Shown here: positions 52,084-63,399 of the stretch, in pieces
How positions within the stretch are numbered: position 1 is the stretch's first letter
Layout of the letters: every line of letters begins with the position of its first letter
NCBI GenBank assembly: GCA_949152475.1
Contig: OX424563.1
Coordinates: 16,961,001 to 17,025,000, forward strand
Length of the DNA: 64,000 nt
Source: Terebella lapidaria
Lineage: Eukaryota > Annelida > Polychaeta > Terebellida > Terebellidae
Direction of reading: 5' to 3'
Made by a program: the position numbers and the translations under genes
Notes under the pieces: generated by a model
Database searches by the model: none
What the model saw: the letters and a program-made list of their open reading frames with translations, nothing else
Told to the model about the DNA's origin: nothing

Positions 52084-53455
52084 ACACTAATCAATAGGTC
52101 ATTAATAGAAGTGGAACAAGCTTTTCACATGGTACATATCTAGCATTTTTGTCACAGGGACTGGATTTCTCAGTCTATGGAGGGTCGGACTTAGCAGCAT
52201 TCATCTGATAATCACTAATTCAAATCCACTTGATGTGAGTGAGATACCACACTTACTTAAAGTGAGATAATCGGTTTCTAACATTCGTTATCGATGAATA
52301 ATATTGGCCAACATATATTAGATGATATAGCACCGTTACATCCCCAAAGAATGTCCGCATGACCCTGCATAAAAATTTGAACATACCGTAAAAACACACG
52401 ATGTGAACGAATCGTTTACATTTGCGCAAACATAAACAAAGACATGAATTTCGTTACATTGTCGTTATTTGCAACACAAAAGCATCAGACTGAACATTTG
52501 GCGTTCCATCACTACACTATACGAGTTTCGAGTGATGGGGCTGCATATTTTTTTCTATATTTTCAGCTATTTTTGTTAGTTTTGCATCACTTCATGGGAA
52601 CCGTTCCTTGCGAAACTATTTTTCAAAAACCGATTTTCTTTGTCAAATTTAGGCGAGTTCGTGTGTGAATTGGAATTTTTGCACTGTACAGCTGCTCTGG
52701 GAACAGCTGTTGATCACTTTCAACCAGAAAACCAAAATTCGATCATTCCACTTCAAGTACAACGCGTCATCAAGAACGGTTAATTCAATACTATCGAATA
52801 GCAAACCAATTCCCCCAAAAGTGGCTCCGGTTATTTTTGTTCTGAAATTCTCCTTCAGTCATGCATATTTTGGCATGATTCAGTTTCAGTTAACTTGGAA
52901 AATCCCATGAATTTGCTTGATTTGCATGTAGGTATCATTCTATTACCAGCAATATAACTAGATTTGGATGACGCCATTATTAAAATATTGTGAAATACAA
53001 CATTATAAAATAGAATCAAAGCCCGACCAAACTCTTTATCCAAAGACACACTGGCGTCCATCAGGGATAGACAGTGTGTGAAATGTAGTTGTTTCCACTG
53101 TACACCTAATGGAATTAGTATACAACTGCCCAACAATAGATGTATGATAAGTACATAAGTACCTAATCACAAGCCAAAAGGCTATTAAGTTGGTGGTATC
53201 CTCGGTGTGCATTTTATTTCGAACTAAGTTCCAGATATGGCTCTGATGCCTGATACTGGGGGATAGAATCATGACCCATCTGCGGAAGTGTATATAGTAC
53301 CCTTTACGTTTCCCCTCTAGTTATATCTGCTATGTGGTGCTATGAGCTATGTAATTAACGGCATTGTCTGGCTTATATTGTGTATGATCATATCATCATC
53401 TCATGTTAATTTAACATTCAAGCTATATTCACTTTTAGAATTGACAAAATTTATT
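52084..53455. other. Unassigned AT-rich stretch
   Basis: No supported gene, tandem repeat or internal match. Open frames of 70-93 codons here have no recognisable content. Confidence 0.35.
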
Positions 53456-53842
53456 ACCCTCGCCCCGATGGTCGTACGACGAAAACTCTCTATTATCGCC
53501 CGATGTCGAAAAATTGGGAGTCACGATTTCGGTTATTTTTGGCCAGCGACGTTTCAGTGCAAATGTCTGCGCTCATAACTCAAAGGCAAACGGTCCGATC
53601 GATTTGAAATTTATAGGGCTGGAGTGCTATGGTAGTGGCTCAGAAAACGGTTGCCATGGCAACGGAAAAAAGAAAATCACATAATTGGCTATAACTCCGG
53701 TTCTAATCAATATTAAATCTTCAACCTATTTTTGTATTTTTCTTTGGCCAATTCCCAATCGTATGGCGTACAACCGATGGTCTTAAGACCAAAACTCTCA
53801 ATTATCGCCTAATTTTAGTGACTAAATCTGAAGGGCGAGGGT
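53456..53842. mobile_element. MITE-like element with ACCCTCGCCC ends
   Basis: Short terminal inverted repeats ACCCTCGCCC (53456) and GGGCGAGGGT (ending 53842) enclose 387 bp. Inside, a segment near each end is repeated in direct orientation: GATGGTCGTACGACGAAAAC with CTCTCTATTATCGCC, and GATGGTCTTAAGACCAAAAC with CTCTCAATTATCGCC, each containing a short palindrome. No clear target duplication. Non-autonomous; superfamily unknown. Confidence 0.55.
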
Positions 53843-55184
53843 CTGCAATCTCTGATTGTCTCGTTCATTCTGCGATAGCTTTATTTTGTCTATAGAATGA
53901 GAAATTGTACAAATTTGGGTCTGAAAATATGTATTACGTGCCTAAATTGAGTTTCCAAATCAACATCCAAATTCGGTCCAGTCAATCTTGCATCCTTTTT
54001 TTCATCAGAGCGGTCTGCCTTGTGGGTGAGTTCTACGCACAGTCTGATGACGTCATTGGTATTTGTCTAGATACTGTGGCAACCGGCAAAGTAGAAGGAT
54101 CATCCTCTATCCAGTGTTTTCGTGCACGATTAACGGCAATTTTCTGAGTATCTGTTGTCGAACTGGGCATATTTCCTATATATTCCCGACTATCTCGAGA
54201 TTTACTTTCAAGTTTTCGTGACAAACAAGAATGCTAAATTTGGCTGATAATAAAAGTGATTCCAACTTTAAATATCCTATGAACGAACCCGGCATCACGC
54301 TGGTGTAGCAAGAAGATGTATGTATCAACGCTAACTCTACATTGTTGATTTTTTGTCAGGTCTCTGGGGATAACAACCAGTGATGGTCCTTGCTTCCACC
54401 AAAGAACCTGTTTGCGCCTAGCATAATAATCACCCCGAGCCTTATTTGCAATGCCGGTGTCGTCTAACAGTGACAATATATATATGCGAGGGGAGAATAT
54501 TTATTTTTAACCATCGGAAAGTAGGAAGAGGGAATATGAGCTAGCCGTCAAAATTGCTCAATCTCTCGCCTGGACATTTTTAGAATAGTAGGTTCTGAAG
54601 CAACAATACATATATTATACGACCAGCAGAACTGTGTTTCATGTTGATGTTGACATATACTGCGCATATACTACAACATCGTAATAACCAACCAATTGGT
54701 GATACACTTGATGATTAATCAAATTTAATGCACATACATGTACAGAAGAATACTAAATTCTACAGATTGTGGTCTTTCATGTATAACATTGTTCCTGTGT
54801 GCCAAAAAGGCATGTATAGTTCAACTGCATTTTCATCTATGATTACGCCAAAGTGTTGCTTTATATCTTATACTCTTAATACTCTGATCTTAATACATTT
54901 AACGTAAGTATTCCAATTTTGAACGTTATGAAATTGATTATTGACATGTGTTGCCCACTCCGTGAATTGGGAGAAGGCTTGGATTTCCATGTGTTTTATG
55001 TTGATCGAATGAATAAACATCCAAAATTCATTGACCCAAAAACTGGTCAAATACATGTCACACACAAGTGTCTAGTGAAAGGAATATGGTACCTATGAAT
55101 CTCGCGCGGATCGAAACATTTGTGCCAGAAAAATGAGCTTTTCCTGACGTGTGACCGAGCGAATACTGGTTTAGGACAGGTGCA
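53843..55184. other. Unassigned stretch
   Basis: AT-rich, with no supported gene or repeat partner in the window. Confidence 0.35.
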
Positions 55185-55689
55185 TAGGCCTCTTTGCCCA
55201 TCAGGGAAAGCTGTTTTTAGGTTACCGGAACTATGGTCCGATAATCTATGGGCATGGCATTGCGTCCGGCGTCCGTCGTCGTCCGTCGTCCACATTTATA
55301 TCTTTCTACTTTACAGGCGAATTTTTCTGAAATTTTGCACAAAAATGCCTAAAAATAATGCAAGCAGGAGGTTTTTTCTAATATTTTTTTTATTTTCGCA
55401 CTTCTTGAAAAATGGCGGCCGTTTTTGACGAAAAATGCCTAATTTTGGACTTTGGCGGCCATTTTCTCAAAATCTGTTCAGCAACTTTTTTTCTTTTCGA
55501 TACATAACACTCCTCATATGTACTCCTATGATGTGTATAAGTTTCGTTGCGCTTGAATCGTTGGAAGTGGGCCATTTTGGCCCAAACTCGGCCCAAATGG
55601 GACCTCCCCATGTTAAATTATCCTATGCTTTATAATGGGACACATTATGCCTAATATCCCACTCACTATTGAGATTAGAGACTAGGAAT

Positions 55690-57530
55690 CAATTGTTGAC
55701 ATATAGGAAATGATATATGCTGAATATTCTCGTGACCTTGAATTTGACCTCTGACCTCAGTTTCAAGGTCAGAGCACAAAATGGCTTATATATCGCTTAC
55801 TATCGACTGTACAGCTTACGAATCAATTGTGGACATATATAGGAAATGATATATGCTGAATATTCTCGTGACCTTGAATTTGACCTCTCACCTAATGTTC
55901 AAGGTCAAGCGCACAAAATGGCTAAAATCTCGCTTATTATCGACTTTACAGCTTAGGAATCAATTGTGAACATATAGGAAATGTTATATTCTGAACATTG
56001 TCAAGACCATGAATTTGACCTTTGACCGAATTTTCAAGGTCACAAGACAAAATGGCTAATATCACGCTTCTGATCGACTTTACAGCTTAGGAATCAATTA
56101 TGAACATATATGAAATTATATATACAGATTATTCTCATGACCTTCAATTTTACCTTTGACCTAAATTTCAAGGGCACAGGACAAAATGACTAATATCTCC
56201 CTTATTATCGGTTTTACAGCTTAGGAATCAATTGTGAACATATAGAAAATGATATTTGCTGATTAATGCCATGACCTTGAATTCAACCTATGACCCCATT
56301 TTCAAGGTCAAAGGACAAGATGGCTAATATCTTGCTCCTCTATTGACTTTATAGCTTGGGAACCAATTGAGGACATACAGAAAATGATATACATTGAATA
56401 TTTTGATGACCTTCAATTTGACCTTGAACTTATTTTCAAGGTCAGAGCACAGAATAGCTAATATCTCGCTTATTATCGACTTTACAGCTTAGGATTCGAT
56501 AGTGAACTTATAGGGAATGATATATGTTGAATATTTTGGTGACCTTGAATTTGACCTCTAACCTCATTTTCCATGTCAGAGAACAAAATGGCTAATATCT
56601 CTTTTATTATCGACTTTACAGCTTAGGAATCAACTGTGAACAGGAAATGATATATGCTGAATATTGTCATGACATTGAACTTGATTTTTGACCTCATTTT
56701 CAAAATAAGATCACAAATGGCTAATATATCACTTAGTATCAACTTTACAGCTTAGGAATCAACTGCGGTCAAACTCCATATGATATATGCTGAATATTCT
56801 CGTGACCTCGACTTGGCCAATGATCTCATTTTCCGTCCCCCGTCTCCTGATCTTAGCCCGAGCGACAGAATTCACCTCTCCCGTCCTGTGTTACTTATGC
56901 ATCACTTGTATTTCAGAAGTTCAAAATGGATAATTTTTCAGTTGTATTTGTTAATTTTATTTATAGGATTTAATCAATAGATTAATATATGAATATATAG
57001 GTTGAGTAATATTGAGAAATACCAGTTACTAAGTTTTGTATTGAATATATCTTGTGCACATTACAGGCCAGAAGGAAGACAGTACCATTTTGTACTATTT
57101 TTGGTCTGCCCAATAGTTTGTCATCTCCAACTTATGTATATGCTATTTGTGTAAAAATTTATTGTCAAAGTTGGGAAAATAAAGTCATTCATTCATTCAT
57201 ATTTTCAAGTTTCTTTGACCTGATTTTCAAGGTGACAGGACAAAATGGCTAATATCTCACTTATTGACTTCATAGTGTGGGAATCAATGAAGGATATATA
57301 GGAAATGTTACACGCCAAGTATAACATTATGACCTTGAATTTGACCTTTGCGTTCATTTTCAAGGCCACAGGACAAAATTGCTAATATCTCTCTGTTTAT
57401 CGAATTTAAATCTTAGCATACAACTGTGGACATGATATATGCTTAATAATATATATGCTGAATATTCTCTTGACCTTGAATTTAACCAGTGACCTGGCTA
57501 ACATCTAAAATAGGAAATATATATTGTCCG
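55690..57530. repeat. ~140-bp satellite array, about 11-13 units, interrupted
   Basis: Repeating text: TCGACTTTACAGCTTAGGAA, TCAATTGTGAACATATAGGA, AATGATATATGCTGAATATT, CGTGACCTTGAATTTGACCT, and CAAGGTCA then CAAAATGGCTAATATCTCGC. The TTATCGACTTTACAG box recurs about every 130-140 bp from 55800 to 56745 and again at 57265 and 57395. Units differ by 10-20% by eye. A non-satellite stretch of roughly 330 bp (56870-57205) interrupts the array. Confidence 0.9.
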
Positions 57531-57561
57531 GTAACCTATCTTTGGCTCTTGGCCTAATTTT

Positions 57562-57978
57562 AAACTTTAAACTTTATTAACTTGGTATAGCGCCTTCCTA
57601 TACCACGTTTCGGTGGCGCTGTACAATGAATACAAATTACATATTATTATTTACAGTGGTACACAATACAATACATAATACAATCGAGGATATGTACATG
57701 TACATTCTAGAGATAGCATGATCTGAATAAGTGAGTTTTTAGTCTACTTTTGAAACATCCGATATCAGACTGACATCTAATATCATTAGGTAGCTGATTC
57801 CACCATTGTGGCCCAATACTGCTGAATGACCTTGCTGCGAAAGTTTTCAGCTTTGTGAACGGGACAGAACGGAACAAAGTTTTTTCTGTTCTCCCGCCGA
57901 ACGTAGCCCAGACCTTCTGACTGGAGCTGGTGATACATTTTGAATGCATTCGCTTTAGACAAGCGCTACACAGTTCAG
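57562..57978 (-). mobile_element. 5'-truncated LINE (CR1/L2-like), 3' end only
   Basis: Flanked by 9-bp direct repeats CCTAATTTT at 57553-57561 and 57979-57987, as target-primed reverse transcription leaves. On the minus strand the C-terminal tail of a LINE reverse transcriptase is followed by a short 3' UTR with GCGCTATACCAAG and a final AATAAAGTTTAAAGTTTAAA, a terminal short repeat instead of a long poly-A, as in CR1/L2-type elements. Length 417 bp, so heavily 5'-truncated. It inserted into the Helentron-like element after the latter was in place. Confidence 0.8.
57707..57949 (-). CDS. LINE ORF2 C-terminal tail (fragment)
   Basis: An 80-residue frame. RSFSSIGPQWWNQLPNDIR followed by FKSRLKTHLFRSCY is the characteristic end of non-LTR retrotransposon reverse-transcriptase proteins (compare the general pattern R.FS..GP..WN.LP..IR ... 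FK..LKT.LF). The catalytic RT and the endonuclease are missing because the copy is 5'-truncated. The start at 57949 is simply the first in-frame Met and has no biological meaning. Not functional alone. Confidence 0.8.
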   Translation of the reverse strand: MHSKCITSSSQKVWATFGGRTEKTLFRSVPFTKLKTFAARSFSSIGPQWWNQLPNDIRCQSDIGCFKSRLKTHLFRSCYL

Positions 57979-58064
57979 CCTAATTTTTAGGGTTTAAATT
58001 AATTTGTGATTCAAGGTCAATAACGCACTACAACTAACACGAATGTGTAGTGTCATACTTCTAT

Positions 58065-58265
58065 ACAAACTGCCAAAGGCATTTTAATGTCATTATCTCT
58101 TGGCGAGGATACCTGGACGCAAAACGATATGTTGGAGATTCCTGCACGCAACATCCTCTGTCTCGGGCAGTTATTGTCTTATGCACCTGCTTAACAGTTG
58201 TTGACTGACTCTTGATGCCGGGTATATACAGGAATGGTGATTTCAAGAGTCAAGACACAACTACT
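58065..58265. repeat. Dispersed ~170-bp repeat R, copy 1
   Basis: Direct match to 62375-62530: GATACCTGGACGCAAAACGA, AGATTCCTGCACGCAACATC, TGTCTCGGGC, TGCACCTG, and GATTTCAAGAGTCAAGACAC versus GATTTCAAGACACAACTAC. On the minus strand both copies give QVHKTI..ARD.GCCVQES....FASRY (in two pieces), a possible relic of a coding element. Confidence 0.75.
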
Positions 58266-58488
58266 GAGTACAGGGAATGAAAAAAAATATACAACGATAT
58301 TACATATATATATATCCACGATGATTGTATCACTAGCTTGTGTCATGTGTACTACCAGTTTTGATTACAACAGGAGATTCGTGGATTAACGATACACGTG
58401 TCATTTATTAGAATATTTACGTTAAAGATGCTTACGTTAAAAATTGACGTAACCCCTTCACGTCCAAGACACGACTCGACTCATTGTA

Positions 58489-59400
58489 AGGCCAAAAAAA
58501 AAAATTCTATGTTTCTGGTTACAATGGTCTTCCAAAAGTGATGCGGTGATGCGAATTTTTTTTTCTTCTTTTTTTTTTCCTAAATCGGCACGAGTCGTGT
58601 TAACCGAAGCCATGAAAGCTACATTTGCCTCAGTAAAACACCTATCTATGTTAAATATATTATGTGCATAGAACATCCTACTGTTTTTTTTATATTCTAA
58701 ACAAAACATTTGTATTCTTTGATAAACTTCATATTACCTAAGCTTTATGTTGCCTTGATGCTTTGTAGCATTACGCATGTGTTGTACATAAGGTTGTCCA
58801 AGTTGCTTCCGTGTTTTGTTAATTCCTTTCGTCCATATTCATACCAATTTGCATCTGCATTCCATTCATCCCATGGGTGTGATAACAGGTAAGTATTGCC
58901 GGCCGCGCACGTATAAAACAGTTTGTTACCCGTTCGTAGCCGCGATTTGCAAACTATTGACGATTACACCGCACAGTTACTCACTCGACATTATTATTGC
59001 TTTCAAATTGCAACACCGACTAAATCTACATTGTTATTAATATCATCGTTTGTGATATTTGAGCTGACACACAACACAACACGAATACGGCCACATTTAT
59101 GTATTGATGAACTTTTAGTAAGCCTATGTTCTTCAACACAAACACAACTCACAAATTTGCATAGCTTAATAACTGCTACTGATTGTAAAACATGTAGAAT
59201 ATGACATTGTATGTGCTCTTTTATCATTCAATAACCAAATGTCGAGGGCGGCGGTAAAAAAAAAAAATATAAAAAACGAAGTGACGCGCGGTATTTTAAG
59301 TGATGCGCGCGATTTTTTTTTTTTAAAAAGGAAATGATGCGCGGGGTTTGGAGTGACGCGCGCGATAACCAGAAACATAGAATTTTTTTTTTTTTGGCCT
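58489..59400. mobile_element. Terminal-inverted-repeat element, ~0.9 kb, with A-run ends
   Basis: Ends AGGCC plus an 11-13-base A-run plus TTCTATGTTTCTGGTTA, inverted at 58489 and at 59400 (~34-bp TIRs). Inside the ends are degenerate GTGATGCGCG / GTGACGCGCG words and long A/T runs, partly inverted with respect to each other. The middle (58700-59220) is AT-rich without a transposase. No clear target duplication seen. Non-autonomous DNA transposon; superfamily unknown. A smaller palindrome (ACACGACTCG at 58469, CGAGTCGTGT at 58587) overlaps the left end and leaves the true left boundary open. Confidence 0.7.
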
Positions 59401-62374
59401 AACAATTAAGTATTACATTATGTGCTGAATTGGTTCTTCTCGCACGCTGATTCGTTGTCACCATGGATTGAGAGACCAAGTCCGGGAAACACGCATACTG
59501 CACGCTATTTTTGTTTACGTAAATTCACATGTTGTATTCACCCGCCAACTTGAATCTGGGAGGTATTGCAAAATACAAATATGTGCAACCAATCATTTGC
59601 TGACAACGGGAGTGGGATGAAGGGATAGTAAATTTGCCCACTTGGTTTCAGTGTAAATTTTCGATTTTGTGGTGACAATAAAGAAATTCTAAGCTTAACA
59701 ATAAACAGGCACTACTTTTCGTGCGGTGTGATATCTGGGGAGTGAAACGTCCGATTGTTTTCGGTGTTTGTGACGTGATCCCGCTCAATGGCGAACTCAC
59801 TAGCCGATCACGATTGGAATATTTCTGCTCTTTGAATGCATCAAGCAATGAAAAAAGGCTTCAACTCGGTATCAGCTTGCGAGAAAATGCATATGGCACT
59901 GTTTTGCGTGCGGTGACGTTTTTTCCCGGCACGAGACACTTCATCCAACTGAGCCTTTAGGCGAGACCTGGATGAGGTGACGAAGAGTGTTTCGTCTGAA
60001 TGTGATTGTGTAGCGGGCTGTAAACCAAGAAGCAAACATGACTGATTATTATTTCCACAAAAGCTAATAAGTATTAACACACGATTGTGAAAATTCACAG
60101 ACATTTTTTATTATATAAACTTTGTATGTATTTGCTAAAGGTTTTTCCTTTTCAGTGGACATTTCTACATACTATATTAGCAATGCTTTGAATGACCTCT
60201 GTTGAAAGTGTGACATTGACAGTACAACAAATTTTCGAACGTTCTCTTGAGAAGTCTAACACACAGAACTACTATACACAATTGTGCATCATTACAAATT
60301 GAAATAAGTTTTTAGCCACATCTGAAAAAAAAGTCCCTGAATGGTTTGCTTACTAATGGAGTGACGCGAGACCTGTGCTAACAGTGAATGGTTGTCGAGC
60401 AATTTAAACCACACCGAACATAACAAAAGCAGCATCTGTAAAGACACTTTCACGAAATGACCACATAGCTCCTCACTAAGGAGAGGTAGGGTGCAGCAGA
60501 TCACTATTGCTAGAAACTTTCTGCGCATAATGCATCACGCAGATTCTTATCCATTTTTGGGGATGTTTGTTAATGGCTTTACCCATTAGAAAACCTGTCA
60601 TCGTAAAACTGAAGAGGAATTTTCTGAAGAGTTCTGAAAAGTTTACAAGAAAATGCAAACTAGAGGTACCTATGTATGTTAATTCCTCCGAATATAATAA
60701 AAGACAACCTTCCACAGTAATATATCCATCACCTGACTATTGAAGGATTGTGAAATGCTAGCTATTTGAATTACAACTACAACGAACATCAGTAATTATT
60801 TTATTTTGCTGGCACCTAATTAGGTTGTTTATATTTATTCATCCATCTCTCGACAAAACGTTAACAAACTGGACGGATTTCAAACAGTTTACTCAATTTT
60901 GATAGCATAAAAAATAGTTATCAAGTAAATTCCTGGAAGAAATCTGCGGGAAGGTGCAAGAAATATTTCTTGTATTCGCTGGATATTTTGAGTTGCACAT
61001 GTAGATATCTCTGCCGTGACAAGCGTGAAAATTTCATCAAGCTATGAAGCAACCAGTTAGTGCAATGATGTTATCTTCATAAGCAGTCTAGCGTACAATC
61101 TTGAACCTGAGAATGTAATCAGCCACGGTAAACTAAGCTATTCTTTGGAAACTGAAGACAATTACAACACTTTTATTGAAAAAGGCACATCCCATCTGTG
61201 AAACAGCAAGATTTCATTTTCCCAGTCAGCTGTAATGCAAATAATCTCTTGTATGAAAACAAAAGGTTCTTTTCTGCTCCATTGAAGCCGAGTGTGGAAG
61301 GGGCATTTTGATTTGTAGAAGTTTACACCAAGCAAACCAATCAGGTAATATATTCAAACACTATTGAATATCACCTTAAACATACAATGATACCACAATG
61401 CTTGTTCGAATACACAGTGAATACATACATTCGAACACCCCTGATATGTTTATATTCATCTTTTCACACACAAGAAACACATGGGATTGCAGAGATGGAA
61501 TCCAGTTCAACACATTGCCTCGCGTACAGGTTAACGGCTTGCTTACGATGCAAAACCACACCAAACCCATGCCGCCGTGCCGATGATAATCCTGCACAAC
61601 CATAACCCTGGCATCCAACATATGTAGAGGCAATTGAGCACTGATTATATTTGTTATTATATGTGCCCGAACTATACGCTAAATGTATCTACACGCTGAA
61701 TAACATATACATATTGTCCCCCATTAGAAAATTCAAGAGCTTAATTATTTCTTTGATTAATTACATTTATTAATTGACCTGTTAAATAGTTGTGACGAAA
61801 CAATTACTCACCATAGTGGGTCAACGTACTGACAATTTTCAAGAAAACGATCATATCTTCATAACTAAACAAAATATAGACATGCTGCAAACACTATTGT
61901 AACAGATGTGACTACACTTTTCAACATCTCTAATGGTTTTGTTGTTTATCCTGTAAAAACAAATTTATTCGTAGAAACCCAACTTTTTTGGTTGCTAGAA
62001 AGTGTCTCAGTGGAATAATACTAGTTTGAAATACAAGAAAAATAGCACACATAAATCTCCACACATAATCATTTGATAAATAGGTTGGCTCAGTATGTAA
62101 GCTGCGGGGTGGCTCAGTGATGAAAAATGTTAAGGAGTTCGTTGAAAAAGCTACCCATTTTTGGAACAAATAAAACTCAACAAGCCCTATCATGCCAAGG
62201 AAGTTGCCAATAACATGATTAGTTCAAAAGAAGACAACCACGCGACAACATATGTTTACCATTATGATTGAAAATATTGGTTCAAGACCAATAAATGAAG
62301 TTAACATGTAAGGGTATTCATTCGGTGTCATATAACGTTTTTTTACAAAATACCAAACCAATCTTGCTGTCATT
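59401..62374. other. ~3-kb AT-rich stretch without recognised feature
   Basis: Frames up to 87 codons on both strands show no recognisable domain, and I see no internal match to other parts of the window. It could be intron or intergenic sequence. Confidence 0.4.
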
Positions 62375-62530
62375 GGGCTTTCTTGATGATACCTGGACGC
62401 AAAATGATCTATTTTAGATTCCTGCACGCAACATCCCGTGTCTCGGGCGGTAATAATTGTCTTGTGCACCTGTGACAATTTCCTCCTGATGCTACGCCTA
62501 TACTGGTACGATTTCAAGACACAACTACCT
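62375..62530. repeat. Dispersed ~170-bp repeat R, copy 2
   Basis: Partner of 58065-58265. Followed within ~120 bp by the imperfect tandem region at 62640. Confidence 0.75.
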
Positions 62531-62639
62531 CGTGCAGAAAACTAGACGTCAAGGCCTAAAGATGCCTTGGAGGCATTTCGGTGTTAGGACTAATTCGTAA
62601 TATTTAAAACATGTTTGCCACGGGCTCTACGACACACCG

Positions 62640-63390
62640 CTTCCTAGATATCGACGAAAATGAAAAATGTCGACTCAGCAAAAAAAAAAAATTTCAGGTC
62701 AAGGTCAAAGTTCATCTGTGATACCCCTTTGACATGTTTGTTCAAAGCCACGAGTCCGAAAATAATGTCCGTTTCGCTCAACGACGCATCGTTTCCGAGA
62801 TATCGAAGAAAACGAAAAATGCCGACTCAGCAAAAACATGTCGGGTCAAAGTCAAAGTTCAACTGTAATACCCCTGTAATACCCCTGAGACAATTGATTT
62901 CATCCTCCAGGACCTCACGGACCCCCGAGCCGGATCAAAAAAATAATACCCCTTAGAGATGTTTGTCTAGGGCGATGAGTCCGAAAATAACGTCCGTTTC
63001 GCTCTACGACGCCCGGTTTCTGAGATATGCAGGAAGCCTCAAGGATGAATCAGCAAAAAATTATTTTGACCTCCAGGTCAAAGGTCGTTTGGCGGATCGA
63101 TCAGAAAAATTGATAGGGTTCTTTCCTGGTGGCATATGAACCTCCATGCAGAGTTCTGCAACTATTGCGTGAATATTTTTCGAGTTATCGTCCGGAAACC
63201 AAGTCTCAAAATTAGCCTTGATTTCATCCTCACGGACCTCAAGGATCTCGGAGCCGGCTCAAAAAGGATAGGGTTCTTCCCCATATCATTTCTGAACAGT
63301 GATGAAAATTTGACAAGGATCCATCAACGCAATCTAAAGTTATCGTTCGGAAACCATGCTAAAACCATAAAGGCATTTCTGCCGAAATCC
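62640..63390. repeat. Imperfect tandem/nested repeat region
   Basis: Three loose units can be followed: AAATGTCGACTCAGCAAAAA (62670), AAATGCCGACTCAGCAAAAA (62817) and GATGAATCAGCAAAAA (63045). Each is followed by GGTCAAAG-type text and preceded by GAGTCCGAAAATAA, GTCCGTTTCGCTC and GAGATAT. A second motif, TTGATTTCATCCTC with ACGGACC, recurs near 62895 and 63218, and GATAGGGTTCTT near 63112 and 63267. Period about 150-230 bp. Probably a tandem-core mobile element fragment. Confidence 0.65.
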
Positions 63391-63399
63391 CTTAATTAA

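Larger units (their letters stand above)
55185..57990. mobile_element. Helentron-like (pearl-type) non-autonomous element with ~140-bp tandem core
   Basis: Bounded by inverted AGGTTACCGGA (55219-55229) and TCCGGTAACCT (57527-57537), with loosely matching outer flanks (CCTCTTTGCCC versus TTGGCTCTTGGCC). Inside: a hairpin-like start with CTATGGTCCGATAATCTATG and GCGTCCGGCGTCCGTCG, a GGCGGCCATTTT region, a conserved CCCATGTTAAATTATCC / TATGCTTTATAATGGGACAC segment, then the tandem array. A second, inverted and shorter copy at 27760-28460 shares these parts in the same order, which defines them as one element. Tandem-core elements of this plan in bivalves are grouped with Helitron/Helentron relatives; that assignment is inference. 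No Rep/helicase gene. A LINE later inserted near its right end. Confidence 0.6.

Noticed and set aside
58923-59204. 93-codon frame inside the TIR element as a transposase
   Set aside because: Too short, with no DDE or zinc-finger motifs.
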